DNA of 64,000 nucleotides from Trichoplax adhaerens (Eukaryota > Placozoa > Uniplacotomia > Trichoplacea > Trichoplacidae), in the NCBI RefSeq assembly GCF_000150275.1, contig NW_002060960.1:1075316-1139315 (forward strand), read 5' to 3'. The first letter of the stretch is position 1; the number at the start of each line of letters is the position of its first letter. The position numbers and the translations under genes were made by a program. Of the stretch, positions 51,601 through 62,356 are shown one piece after another. Under the pieces are notes generated by a model. The model ran no database searches, had not been told where the DNA came from, and saw only the letters and a list, made by a program, of their open reading frames with translations.

Positions 51601-53366
51601 TTGATATTGATATATATAAATTTAGTTTTTTATCGATTTTAAAAATTAATCTTTCTTTCTTACGAATCAATTCATTCAGCTTAGACTTAGACTTTTATGC
51701 TGTACTAACCTTGAAGATTATAGACCGAATGTTCTTGGAAATGGTGCGATTTGATACGTTGATCGCGATTATTTTTGAATGATGGCTTCTTATGTCCTTA
51801 ATAAGATCATAATGTAACTATTAACTTTATTAGATTCGTAATGAAGTAGAACCCAATCGAGATCATGCAGTTACAGGGTTGAAAATTTTTATGCTATAAA
51901 TTGATTCTTCGTGAATTAGTAAAGAATAATCGCTAAGAACTCTCGATCAGTCTGGAATAACAATTTTCAGAATAACATGCTATATTATCCTATCGCAGTA
52001 TATTTTCTATCAGCAATGTGCATAGCTTAAAACTAAGTTCTAGATGTATAATTCCTCAAAAGATCCCAATTAAATAAATTATAATAGAATAAAATTAAGA
52101 TATATTGATTTTAATATCGTAAGTATGAAAATTATAGTGACAAAAATAATTAAACACATTTTGGCCATGATCAAGAAACTATTTTGGTTAATCACATCTA
52201 GTAACCTCGCTTTCGAATTAGTGGATCTTTGCTGCTATGTTCGAGATTCGGTTTTCGCAAGTCTCTATTGCCATTTGAGGTCCAACATTTACCAATAACC
52301 TCCACGGAGTATTCATTTGCAGAATGAAGCAATTTTTGAAGCCTTGGATCTTCACACTGTAGTTTATCAGCTATCGCACTATCATGCAAGGGTACATAAA
52401 ATACTAGTCATTCAAAGAATGTCTTATGGTAAACCATTCAAGATTTTACTTCTTGATGTACTCTAATTTTCATGTTCAAATATTACTTGATTCTATTACG
52501 AATTTTATCAAGTGTTTTATAAGAATTGACTCTTTTTATAGCTATTTTACATTGCAACTCGTAAATAAGCGATTACATCTCTAAATAATCTACAATTACA
52601 TCTTAGCATTAATAAGGGTTTGTAAACAATTATGATTCAAAGTATTTCTAATCAGCATGTACAAGTCATGTAAGCTAGTCTGGTGAAGTGTAATTTTAAT
52701 CTTACCATTAAATACAGCTCAATCTCAGCCTATTGAAATTATTAAAGTATAGAAGATTGTGTCTTAAGCCAGATTGATATCGCGACTCACAAATAGGCAA
52801 TTAAACCTCTAACTTATCTATAATTGTATTTTAACGAGCTGTATACAAGTGTTATTGAAAGCATTTCTAAGCATGTATTAGTCGAATAAATTAATCTGGG
52901 AAACTGTAACATTGATTTACCATTAATAGTGGCTTAATTTCAAGCTATTTAGAATCTTCTAACATCAAAACTAAGCACTAAATCATCGTTTACATCCATA
53001 TAGAGAATAATTAATTCTTTCACCGTTTGAATGCTGTCAAGATAGCGATATGAAAATCCTATTACTAACGATATTTTCAACATATCTAGAAACAATTTCG
53101 ACTATTTCAGTTTTTATATCGGCAAATAACAGTAGCTTTAGATTGGGCTCATGAACTTACATGCGTTTATATCCATGGCTTACATAGGATGCTAATTCAT
53201 CAGTAATAGTCGGGCAAAGAATTTTAGATTCATGACAACTGCATGAGGGTGGGCAGCTTTCTCTTGCAGTGTGAGTTCTCGATAAAATTCGGAATAGAAA
53301 TTGTAGTATCGTAAATAGAACAAGTAGTACAACAACTTTGTATTTCCAATATTTATACAATTCCAT
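45684..53366 (-). CDS. Multidomain surface protein: signal anchor, Cys-rich cap, kringle, two SRCR, MAM, hydrophobic C-terminus
   Basis: Start at 53,366. Exon 1 (53,161-53,366) encodes a basic start, a membrane segment (VVVLLVLFTILQFLF) and SCPPSCSCHESKILCP, like a leucine-rich-repeat N-cap. Middle exons near 52,371, 51,460, 51,050, 50,760 and 50,240 are unplaced. The kringle ends at 49,998 on its upstream side (RYCFSGNGHYYRGG, ACTTW, FCRNP, RPWCF, CDISKC: six Cys). SRCR 1: 49,388-49,541 and 49,128-49,284. A 23-bp exon, 48,910-48,932. SRCR 2: 48,633-48,806 (GQVGTICTSGWN, ADVVCRQMGYP) and 48,332-48,499. MAM: 46,803-46,907 (CSFIRSYCGW), 46,598-46,710, 46,316-46,492 and 45,864-45,954 (YAIDDLRV). 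Last exon 45,684-45,769 ends in a hydrophobic tail (SLVLITIVTCISNFYS), suggesting a GPI signal or tail anchor. Likely extracellular binding or adhesion. Phases hold from SRCR 1 to the stop. The upstream half may be a separate gene. Confidence 0.75.
46960..48020 (+). mobile_element. Old LTR split by a later insertion
   Basis: About 46,960-47,200 (from TGTAGCATATGC, through CTACAATCATTTGCTATT, to CTATTCTCTATGTG) aligns to the left and middle of the LTR at 32,385. The alignment resumes at about 47,863 (GTGCTTTATCTCTAAAACTA, then CTACGTTAACTGCCTTACAT) and continues to about 48,020. The 660 bp between are unrelated, so something was inserted into the LTR. The whole block sits in the intron between SRCR 2 and MAM exons of the surface-protein gene, antisense to it. 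Borders are approximate. Confidence 0.6.
52558..52970. repeat. Diverged tandem duplication inside an intron (about 225-bp period)
   Basis: ACTCGTAAATAAGCGATTAC at 52,558 is matched by ACTCACAAATAGGCAATTAA at about 52,785. The two units stay alignable through TCTACAATTA/TCTATAATTG, AGTATTTCTAA/AGCATTTCTAA and ACCATTAA to about 52,755 and 52,970. Located in the first large intron of the surface-protein gene. Confidence 0.8.
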
Positions 53367-55367
53367 TTTTGCTTGTTACTTATTTCATGATATACTGTAG
53401 ACTTGAATTATTGCACCCTGGATCATGATTAACAGATGTTCATAAACAGTTATTCATACTACTGCAAGGCCTTTTCTTGATTGTTGACTAAAACCCTGTA
53501 AAACATACATTTATCTATATGTCTAATGCCCTACTAATGGTAACAGTTTATAGTATAGATGCTCACCGTAGAAGTAATCTGTTAATTATAGTCTAAAACT
53601 AGCCTAGTTTCTAACATGTTTAACAGTAGGCAAATCATGACGGTTCGTCTTTCTGTCCGATCACGGTGCTGAATTAATAAATACACAATACTTTTATAGT
53701 ACTAGTATTTAAATTGCCTCCTGCTAATTATATATAGTAAAACTCTCGATTAAGAAGATTTTATCCATATTAAGATCCTTTATGTGATCGATAAGCTTTG
53801 GCCTTGTAAGGTACTTTAACAAATAATACTTCATAATGAAAAGGCTCGCACAAGACAGCTGATTTACGATCGTTTATGTAACTAATTAATTTGGTTTGTA
53901 AGTAACCTTATGATTACTATTAGCAAGCATGATCATCGTATTTAAGTAAACGTCTAAGGCGACAACAACTTCTCTTAATTTCATCTTCCTACAGAACGCT
54001 AACTTAGTTATCTGAGCTGCACTCGGCTAGATACTAGGGGTCAATTATTAAAATTTCAAAAATTGCGGCAACTATTTCCTAGACATAGGTCTATAAACAT
54101 TATGATGTTACACCTTTGAATTACTGTGTCATCTCGGCAATTATACAACTATAAGTCTTTAAGGTATTAGCCGTATTTTGTCAATACAAAAAATTAAGGA
54201 AGATATACAGCTTACAAGCTGAAAGCAACTGTGTCAGCAAATCACCCAAAATAATTATCTCCATTTTATTTGCAGTTTGAAATAGGGTGTATACCTTAAT
54301 TAGCTTGGGAAGCACTAATGTAAAGAATGTATTACTTTTTACATTTTATTTATAGAAAGATACAATATTACAAACTTAAAGCATGTTTTATCAAGTTTTC
54401 CATATTCTAACTACTATTCTTCCTAACCCTTGATGTAAGTTGCTTCGACATCATCAATTATGTTATGTATCAAATGGAAGTCACTATATTCGATCTGTGA
54501 CACTGAGATATCCTTGACACTTTAGTTAGATTTAGAGGAAATATTTACAAGCGAAATTTTCATATTTAGCTAGGTATCTAACAAACTGGTATTATTTCTA
54601 AAAATTTTCAATGATTTGCTGCTTTGTTAAAAATTATCTCATTATTTCTTAAAACATTGAAAGTAAAACATTTACTAAATCTATAGAGCTAAGCGTACAA
54701 GACGAAAAGAAGTTGTAGTTCGTTAAGGTAGGCCAATATTCAGCAAAAACTTTGCAACAAATTGCAGTTATTAAGTTGATATTAGTATCTGCTTAATGGT
54801 GTTTCATGCAAATTTATCTTACAATATACATGAACGTATTTAATGTATAGCAAAATTAAACTGTGATAACCATACGGTAGATTTTTAATTATCTGAAAAT
54901 AAACCTTTGATTCGAGGTCTGCCACTTACAGACAGTCGATATAATTGTAGGAGTATTAATTACAGTATAGCATGCTTTTACCAGGCATAGAGTAATATTT
55001 TGATATACCATATTAAATCTGCTGAACTAGCTAAAACGACTTAATAGAAGTCAATTCACACTTGCTAGATATAAGAATTAACTGTGATATAAGCCAAACG
55101 ACTCGAAACTAATTATAATCGATGGGTACAGCTAAATTATTAAAGACTTTAATTATGGATTTTGAGTAAATGAAAGCAAACTATTTAAATTCCCTTTTCC
55201 GTGACGTACTGGTACTTCAGGCATTTTGATAATTTTTCTTTAACTGTCTCCCTATGAAATGGAAATTGAACCGAATCTCTCATTCTCAGTTTATGGGTTT
55301 AAGAAAATCCATTATCTTACAGGCAATGCCAATTATTTAACTAGCAGCATTATGATGCAATTCTTAC
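53367..55367. other. Spacer between the surface-protein gene and decarboxylase-like copy 1
   Basis: Contains the promoter of the surface-protein gene and the 3' end of the decarboxylase-like gene. No other coding signal was recognised. Confidence 0.35.
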
Positions 55368-58300
55368 CAAATTGATAGCTCGATAAAATAGTATGTAGAA
55401 GATTTGCTAAAGCCATTAAAAGGACTATGGAATACCGAGAAATACGCACCAAAGCCTGTTTCGACATAAAATTGAAATGACTATTTTGTTGTGTTGTTGA
55501 TATCCTTTTATAAGGATCTGACGTTCTGCATAAAGTAAATTAAATCTCCAATATCTAACTGAAATAATATACAAAGAAAAACATATACTTTTGAGATGCA
55601 TCTGAAGACTAATTGAAGAAAAGCTGTAGAAAGTTAAAATGAATCATTCTGGAAAAGGTCTACGATTCTTCTATAAACTAATCATGTGATGGTATCATAC
55701 CTCCAGAAGCTGACATTCTTTTAGTAGATAATCCAATCCGGAGCAGGAATAACCCCAGACTGTACTTGAGAAAAGTCCTTCCAAGCTCTTACTGACAGGT
55801 AGGAAACTCTGATTATCAAAATCATGTAAAACATTTCCAAAGGATCCATGCAAACTCTCATTCACATAATATGCATACTTTTTCTGAAAATGAACAGAGC
55901 GGTAACTATAACTATTTGCAGTATTGGGCAGTAATTAACGCGAAATTTGCATTTGCACGTATGGATTATTCATAATTCGATCACCTGTTCACCTGAAATA
56001 ATTGTTAAACAGAATTAATTTTTCGTTATATGATGGTAATAAACTCAAATTTTACGTATTACTTAAGAAAATTTTTAAATAATTCATACCAATTGACATA
56101 ACTTACCTTGAGCAGTAAGTTCTTTTGCGTTAATTTCGCGCTTTCCAATTACGTCCATGACCAAGTGAAAAGCTCTTTCGGCAAAATATCGACCTGATTT
56201 TAAGAAAATTCTATAACTGTCATTCCTTGATACAATATATATCTACTTTCTACAGTGTATCTGTTTAAAAATGCAATCAAAAAAGGCGCGAATTCTCATT
56301 ATATTATTAGAAATAACTATCAAAATTATTATTGATTATAATCTCAGTATACCCGGCTCTGACATAATCTTAACTTGATCTTCAATAGGAAAATACTCGT
56401 CCAAGGCTTGTCTAATCTTAGCGCAAATCTATATCGAGAAATCATTTCATAAAGATCGAAAATATTTCATGAAGACGTTTTTTAATTGCATATTGCAAAC
56501 AAACAGTTTCAAATTTAGCATCAGCATATCCAGGAAATCCACCACCAATATCCAAAATGTCAAAATTATATCCGATCGATTTCTAATACGGATGTAAAAC
56601 AAAACTACAGATTTAGATCAAATAAAGAGCGAGAGTAGAAGAATATTTTATTTACACCATAATGGAATGCTTTTCTAGCCAGCTGTATGGCAGAAGCGAA
56701 AATTTCGCCGTCATAACGTCCGCCACCTATATGAAAGCTGCAACCGAAAAATTTTTTTAATTAATTTAGATCAGGCAGCTGAAGAAATGAATATCTGAAA
56801 TACCGCATTTGATTTTTTTAGCATTCTGTTTTTATAAACGCAATATCGATATCAGTGACAAATTCATATTTAATAGAACGTTAACAGAATGCGGAATACG
56901 GCAACATATCTACCCTATCCCAACTACGTTAAGTTGCAGATCACGAGCTACTTGAAGTTGATTAGGGCAATCTTCAATATCGACGCCATACTTTTCACTA
57001 AGCTATACAATTAATTGAAAGAAGACAGTTATCTGTTTTAACATATTAGTCCTTAAAGACTTTAAGGTTACACTTACATGATATAGAGTACCAAAATCAT
57101 CGATCTTAATCCGTAATAACAGTCTGAATTAGTTATTAATTAAAATTTAAAATAAAAATTTATACTTAAAGATAGATGTAGTACACTCTCTTAATTAGCT
57201 AAGAGTTAAAGCAATAAGAAATTACATATAAAATTACTTTGCTTCCGGATAGCATCGCTTGATTTTATGTAGCTCTGATACGTTATCGAAGGTCATTAAA
57301 GCTATTCCATGGCGTTCTGTAAATCTTAAATATTAGTTAAGAATCTTAATCGAGGTTACTATAATGCCTTTCGAGATATTTTACTGCAGCGTTTCTATTT
57401 GCTCTAATTAAAAGTAGGCAAGCAGAAGGTTATAGGCAATAGCGCTATTATTGCTCTACTTATCAGGACTTACTTCAGGTGAGAAATTTGTTTACAAGGA
57501 TTAGCATAAATAACTTTACTGGAATGGGCGCATATCTTAACAATGGCTTCCATCTCGTTCTAGATACATTTGTTAAAGTTGTGACTATTTAAATCAACTT
57601 CGTAAATATTGATTTTTAAAATTCCTTTAAATCATGGTTTTACTATAGCTCTACCTTACTAGCGGCATCAAAACCAACTCCTAATGCATTAAGTGTTGCT
57701 AGCAAATTTATGTCGTTATTACACTTCACGGCTATAATCAGAAGCAAGGAATTTCGATAATTAAATTTGCAATAAAAACTCAACAGCTGTATAATTTAGT
57801 TATTCACGACAATAAATTTAGAATATCCCTAAGCCTACCATAGAAAGGCTGGACACGAGGCAATAAGGACATCCACTAGATAAGGTTTTAATTACAATTT
57901 AAAATGTTAATACGTAGTAATTTCACTGTCTAGAACCATACTTAGTATTAACGTAGTTTTTTATTAATATCGAATAGAATAGTTCAGTACTTTTATTCGA
58001 TTACGACCGGTATTTATTAATTTATATTAATCTACTAGATATTTTGACTATTTTTGGCCAAACCTATTTCGTAAAAATATCTAGCAAATATGCGTATAAC
58101 CCTTAATCGCTGAAAGTTTACAGTTAATTGCAGTAGCGTATTAGATTTACATACTACAGACATTGCAAAAGTTTTCATGGTCTTTGGATTGATATTCTAT
58201 CGCACTTACTCTTTGAACTTTATAAATAACATCTCCGATATTGGCTATGTAAAAAGATCGATCATCATCATCCTTACAAACATAAGTAGGAAGCAGGTAA

Positions 58301-58504
58301 GTGTCATCCGAGAAGCTTGTATACTATCCTTTAGCTCGTACATAGTATTTAGCTTTAAATATTTAGTATAAGAAATTAATTAAGAATTGATTCAAATCCA
58401 ATTACAACGATAAAACTTACTATACGGTTAGTTGCGATCTTTTGGATGAGCTGTCTAAGTGAAAATTCAGGTAAAATGTTTAAAGCGGAATCCTCATTCA
58501 TCAT
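55368..58504 (-). CDS. ODC1: Ornithine decarboxylase-like protein, copy 1
   Basis: PLP-dependent fold-III decarboxylase family; ODC makes putrescine from ornithine, the first step of polyamine synthesis. Exons: 58,421-58,504, 58,210-58,272, 57,839-57,875, 57,655-57,731, 57,474-57,559, 57,238-57,324, 57,078-57,123, 56,914-57,002, 56,656-56,737, 56,505-56,582, 56,353-56,428, 56,107-56,193, 55,985-55,992 (8 bp), 55,701-55,883, one near 55,523-55,558, 55,368-55,455, and a short last exon not fixed. Kept: LPRVQPFYAVKCN with the PLP Lys, VIYANPCKQISHLK, GFHIGGG, ILDIGGGFPG, IMSEPGRYFAER. Changed: the active-site WGPTC-D motif reads VWGYSCSGLD, so the Cys stays but the substrate-binding Asp is Ser. 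It may act on another substrate or work as an antizyme-inhibitor-like regulator. Symbol marks family only. Splicing near 55,523 is unclear. About 400 residues against 461 in human. Confidence 0.85.
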
Positions 58505-59881
58505 TCCTTAGTTAGTGGCAAACGATATCGCTTGTAATAGTCCTACAACAAAGCAATTAATTCTGAAGCTTATTAATGTTAGTTTCTACTATAGCGATAT
58601 AGATTATCGAACTGAATATCCTCAGTAAAGGTGTTGATCATTTATATACAGTCAATCAAAACATACAGTTTTATAAATTACAAGTGGAATGTCCATTTTT
58701 CAAAAGTAACTTTAAATGTTCTATTACTGATACGAGTCTTATTATCTTCTAGGCCTCGTTGGCAAGTAAATTAGCTCAATAGCTGCGGTACTAAGATTAG
58801 TTCCTTAATTAAGAAGTACTTCACCATATTATCAAGTAAATACTTTTTATTTTTTAATTACTCAAATTAACACGAACTTACTTTCCTCATAAAACCTGGG
58901 ACTCAATCGACTAACTAGGCAACTCAAGGAGTTGAGCTAATCGACCCTACGCTTTTATTACGCAGTTGCTCATACATAATATACGGTGCTACCTATGATT
59001 TTAATCACTTGACTTAATATGATACCGAAACATTGACTACGCATACCACCTACAGGTTAATGTAGTTTAATAGTAACGAAACCACGCTATTGCAACATTT
59101 ATATTAACATCCAATACATAACTACAACAGCCAGCTTCCGCAATAAAGTGCTAATTCTAGCGCTACTTTGAAACTAGTCGCTTAATAATTGATCATGTAA
59201 GGTAGCGGTTAAAATTGTTTCTTACTAAAAATTATTATTGAATATTGCCGTGGTAAATTTAGACCAAGGAAATTATAAACCGGTTGCTCTCAAACTATCG
59301 ACTAAACTCTTTCCTCCATTCTCACTTAAGGCTACGGCTATAGTCTCTAAAATTATTCACTAGCAGTATTCGACTATCATAAAGCCTAAATGTATTCCTT
59401 GACACTGTTACCGTTTAAGTACGAAATCCAGTCAATTATTGATTAGGCATTTCGCAAATTGCCTGGATTTCGTACTTGGACTATAACAACACCACCAGTT
59501 CACTCAGGTCGAGTGCCGCCATCTTACTTATGATTAATTCTTAATCAATAATGATCTCAGGCAGACAAAATATAGAACTTTCATTGCAAAGTTAAGAAAG
59601 GTGTAGCTATAATTAACCAAAATAAGAACATAAGCTAAAGTATCCTGAACTCAAAACAGAGCAATGGTTGAACTAGCCTAAGTTCTTTAATACGTTTTGT
59701 TTTTAATCTATCTACGGTAATAAAGTAGCCTGCTACAGCTATTAGGCTCAAGCCATTAAATAAAACATTTTTTTCAAGTAGATTCTCAATATAAGATTCT
59801 ATAGCCACCTTCATCGTTACAGCATAATAAGTCACGTAAGTCTTAATAAACTGTAGCTACCGCCACAACAACGTATGATAT
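58505..59881. other. Upstream flank of decarboxylase-like copy 1, with strong inverted repeats
   Basis: No gene recognised. Contains CAACTC-AAG-GAGTTG near 58,920-58,940 and the long nested hairpin at 59,417-59,477. A minus-strand open frame at 59,635-59,835 (66 codons) has no recognised family. Confidence 0.4.
59417..59477. repeat. Nested hairpin with 15-bp perfect arms
   Basis: AAGTACGAAATCCAG at 59,417-59,431 is exactly complementary to CTGGATTTCGTACTT at 59,463-59,477. The 31-base loop itself contains AGGCA...TGCCT. Could be a structured RNA, a cruciform, or a short foldback element. Confidence 0.85.
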
Positions 59882-60371
59882 TGTAGTGCAGCCCCAAATA
59901 TAGCTTAGATTACTATTATAAGACTGTACGAGAATAACTTAACTTGAAAGCTAGAGTGTAAGATTGTATAAGAGTCTATTTGTACAAGATGTTTACAGTA
60001 CGTATTGTAGCGAATCAATTAAAATGTTTATATAAAGATCTGAGATATAAATAGATTTGCGCTAAGTATGTTAGTACTGTTAGTATTGTATTGTAATGCT
60101 TTAAATAGACGCGCGAATTATGAATAGATTGCGCGATAGTAAATTTAGATCTGATCTTGCGACTTAATGGGCAAGACAAGATTTGTTACAGTAAAAGCAT
60201 TCTGTAACTAATCGTATATAAATCGTGAATTTTGCTGTAATAAGTAGATTGTCAGATTGTCAGATAGTCAGATAGTCCTTGGTAGTTAGACGAACCTAAC
60301 TTCTGGAATAAAGTGAAATTTGCAAGAAACTGTATTTCTTGATTTATTGTTTTGAAGATCACTTTATCACA
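59882..60371 (+). mobile_element. Solo LTR with near-perfect target duplication
   Basis: 490 bp starting TGTAGTGCAGCCCC and ending CTTTATCACA, flanked by GATAT (59,877-59,881) and GATAC (60,372-60,376). TATATAAA at 60,215-60,222 and AATAAA at 60,307-60,312. Length, both ends and orientation match the copies at 32,385 and 35,223, though the interior is diverged. It includes a short tandem run of AGATTGTC/AGATAGTC near 60,250-60,280. Confidence 0.8.
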
Positions 60372-62356
60372 GATACCCAGTCATCAACAAGGAAATTTAG
60401 ATAAGTTACACAGGTATCATTAACAGTAAGCGACTAACCTAACCGAAAACCATTCGAAAATATATGCTACTACGTCTCCTCTAAGATCAGCCCCAAAAAT
60501 GTAGGTAAATGTACCGTTGCGCTTTCTTGCTTTGAATCTCAAGAACAAGGAAGACGGTGTACTGTAAGTGATTATTATTTTATATCAGCGATACTGATTT
60601 GGTTACCAGAACATTTTCATTTTGTAATAAAACGTATAGTTTGTTTTTGAAACTGACTGATAAAGTTTGTATAGACCATTCCCCTCTATCTTACAGTTAA
60701 CTTATTACATGCCGGTACTAATTATAAATTCATCTACTGTATGCAACATTAATAACAATCGTATCATCAGGCAGCCAAAAGTGGTTTATTCGATTTCCAT
60801 CAGTGCCATTCTTAATGTAGTAAACTAAACAATGTAAAGATTATAATTATCTATCACATTTTATTTCTCGCATCATCGGAGGTAAATTTACAAAGGTTAC
60901 AAAACTTATTTAGTAGAGGTAGTTCAGATTCGATTGTGTATTCAACGAGATTAACCTAAATGACAATCCGAGATTAAATCTATCTTAGCGGCAACGATAT
61001 CAAATTATTAATTTAGTAATTACTTGTAGCCAAACATCTCATATCAGCTAATGTTAAAATCATGCATTGTTGCTAAAATGGTAATAAGTTATAACACATT
61101 AATTTGAAAGTTCGAAGCCGTTAAATGATAAAGTGTCTTTCCTGCGGTTGAGAAAAGAAGACTAACTTTGAGTAATTTTAAATTATTCTCAGTTTTAGCC
61201 TGTTTTATTTTGTTCTGGTACTGCGACTGTTGTATAAATGACTAGAATTTCAGCGTAGTTCTAAGCATTCTTAGTCAACATAGTAATGCTTCAGTTGAAA
61301 GCTTTTTTGATTGAAGTACCTCCAATTATATTCTATATTGTAGCTAGTTTATTTTAATTTATATCGGCTATATTCGGGCGTATTATTCAAACGATTGAAC
61401 GATCTTCATTAAAAACTTCATTTACGATATTGATGAGCTAATATGATTTATCCCGTAAGAAGCATTCCTTCATCTAGAGTGGTGAAATATATTACATCAC
61501 TTAATGTTTCAAATATATTACCCAAATATTAGCTACGAATTCATTGAAAATCTTAGAGGAGTAATTTCTCGAAACAAGCACCCCCAAATTTTAAAGCTTT
61601 TGCTTCTTTAAACTACTGAATGGATTGAAAACGATGCATATTACATCATTACCGTAACTCTACTAGAATATGACATTGCGAATTGGACGTAACAACAACA
61701 TCAGCTCTCTAAGTAACGAATCCTAAGTAACAGATACACCTTACCATGCTGCAGAAATTATCTAGGTAAGAACTAATACAAGCAAAATCAACACAGAATT
61801 TACTTTATCAACTCCAGTGATATTGAGATTTATATCATAATTGCATATTTAACGTAATCAAACAAAGTTGGGATTACGTGGTATCGACATGTCCCTACTG
61901 CATTAACTTGTCGATACAAGTATATATAGTCAATGTTACTACATCCAACTGAATTATGTAACAGAATTCTTCGCTATTTAATAAAAGCACGCGGTAAATA
62001 AGCGATTCATAGCAGCAACTGGTTATATAGTTATGTAGTTGATTAATCATTTGATTAAGGAGTTATTCAGAATATAATTTAGCGCTCCTTTAAGAATTCC
62101 TAAAACATATTTTGTTCATATAATAAGTTGACGGAATATTTGCTGAGGAAGTCGTCATAATATTGCAGCTGTTGAGTTATTTACCAACGTAGTTAAGAAT
62201 ATTATAACCAATTTATAAATCAACTTCACTGATATTATTGAAATATGGCAATAGCTTGTCTTTCATAGCATCCCTAAATTTTGGTTAGAAGATAGAAATT
62301 TACATTTCTTTATCATCTAATTTTTTGACATTTCGATTTATGTTTATTTTACTTAC
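60372..62356. other. 3' flank of decarboxylase-like copy 2
   Basis: No gene recognised on either strand. The terminal exon of copy 2 should lie at the right-hand end of this interval but is too short to identify. Confidence 0.35.

Noticed and set aside
59635-59835. Minus-strand frame containing YYAVTMK, briefly considered as a decarboxylase relic (compare YAVK)
   Set aside because: No other decarboxylase motif follows and the true YAVK of copy 1 is found in phase at 57,839-57,731.
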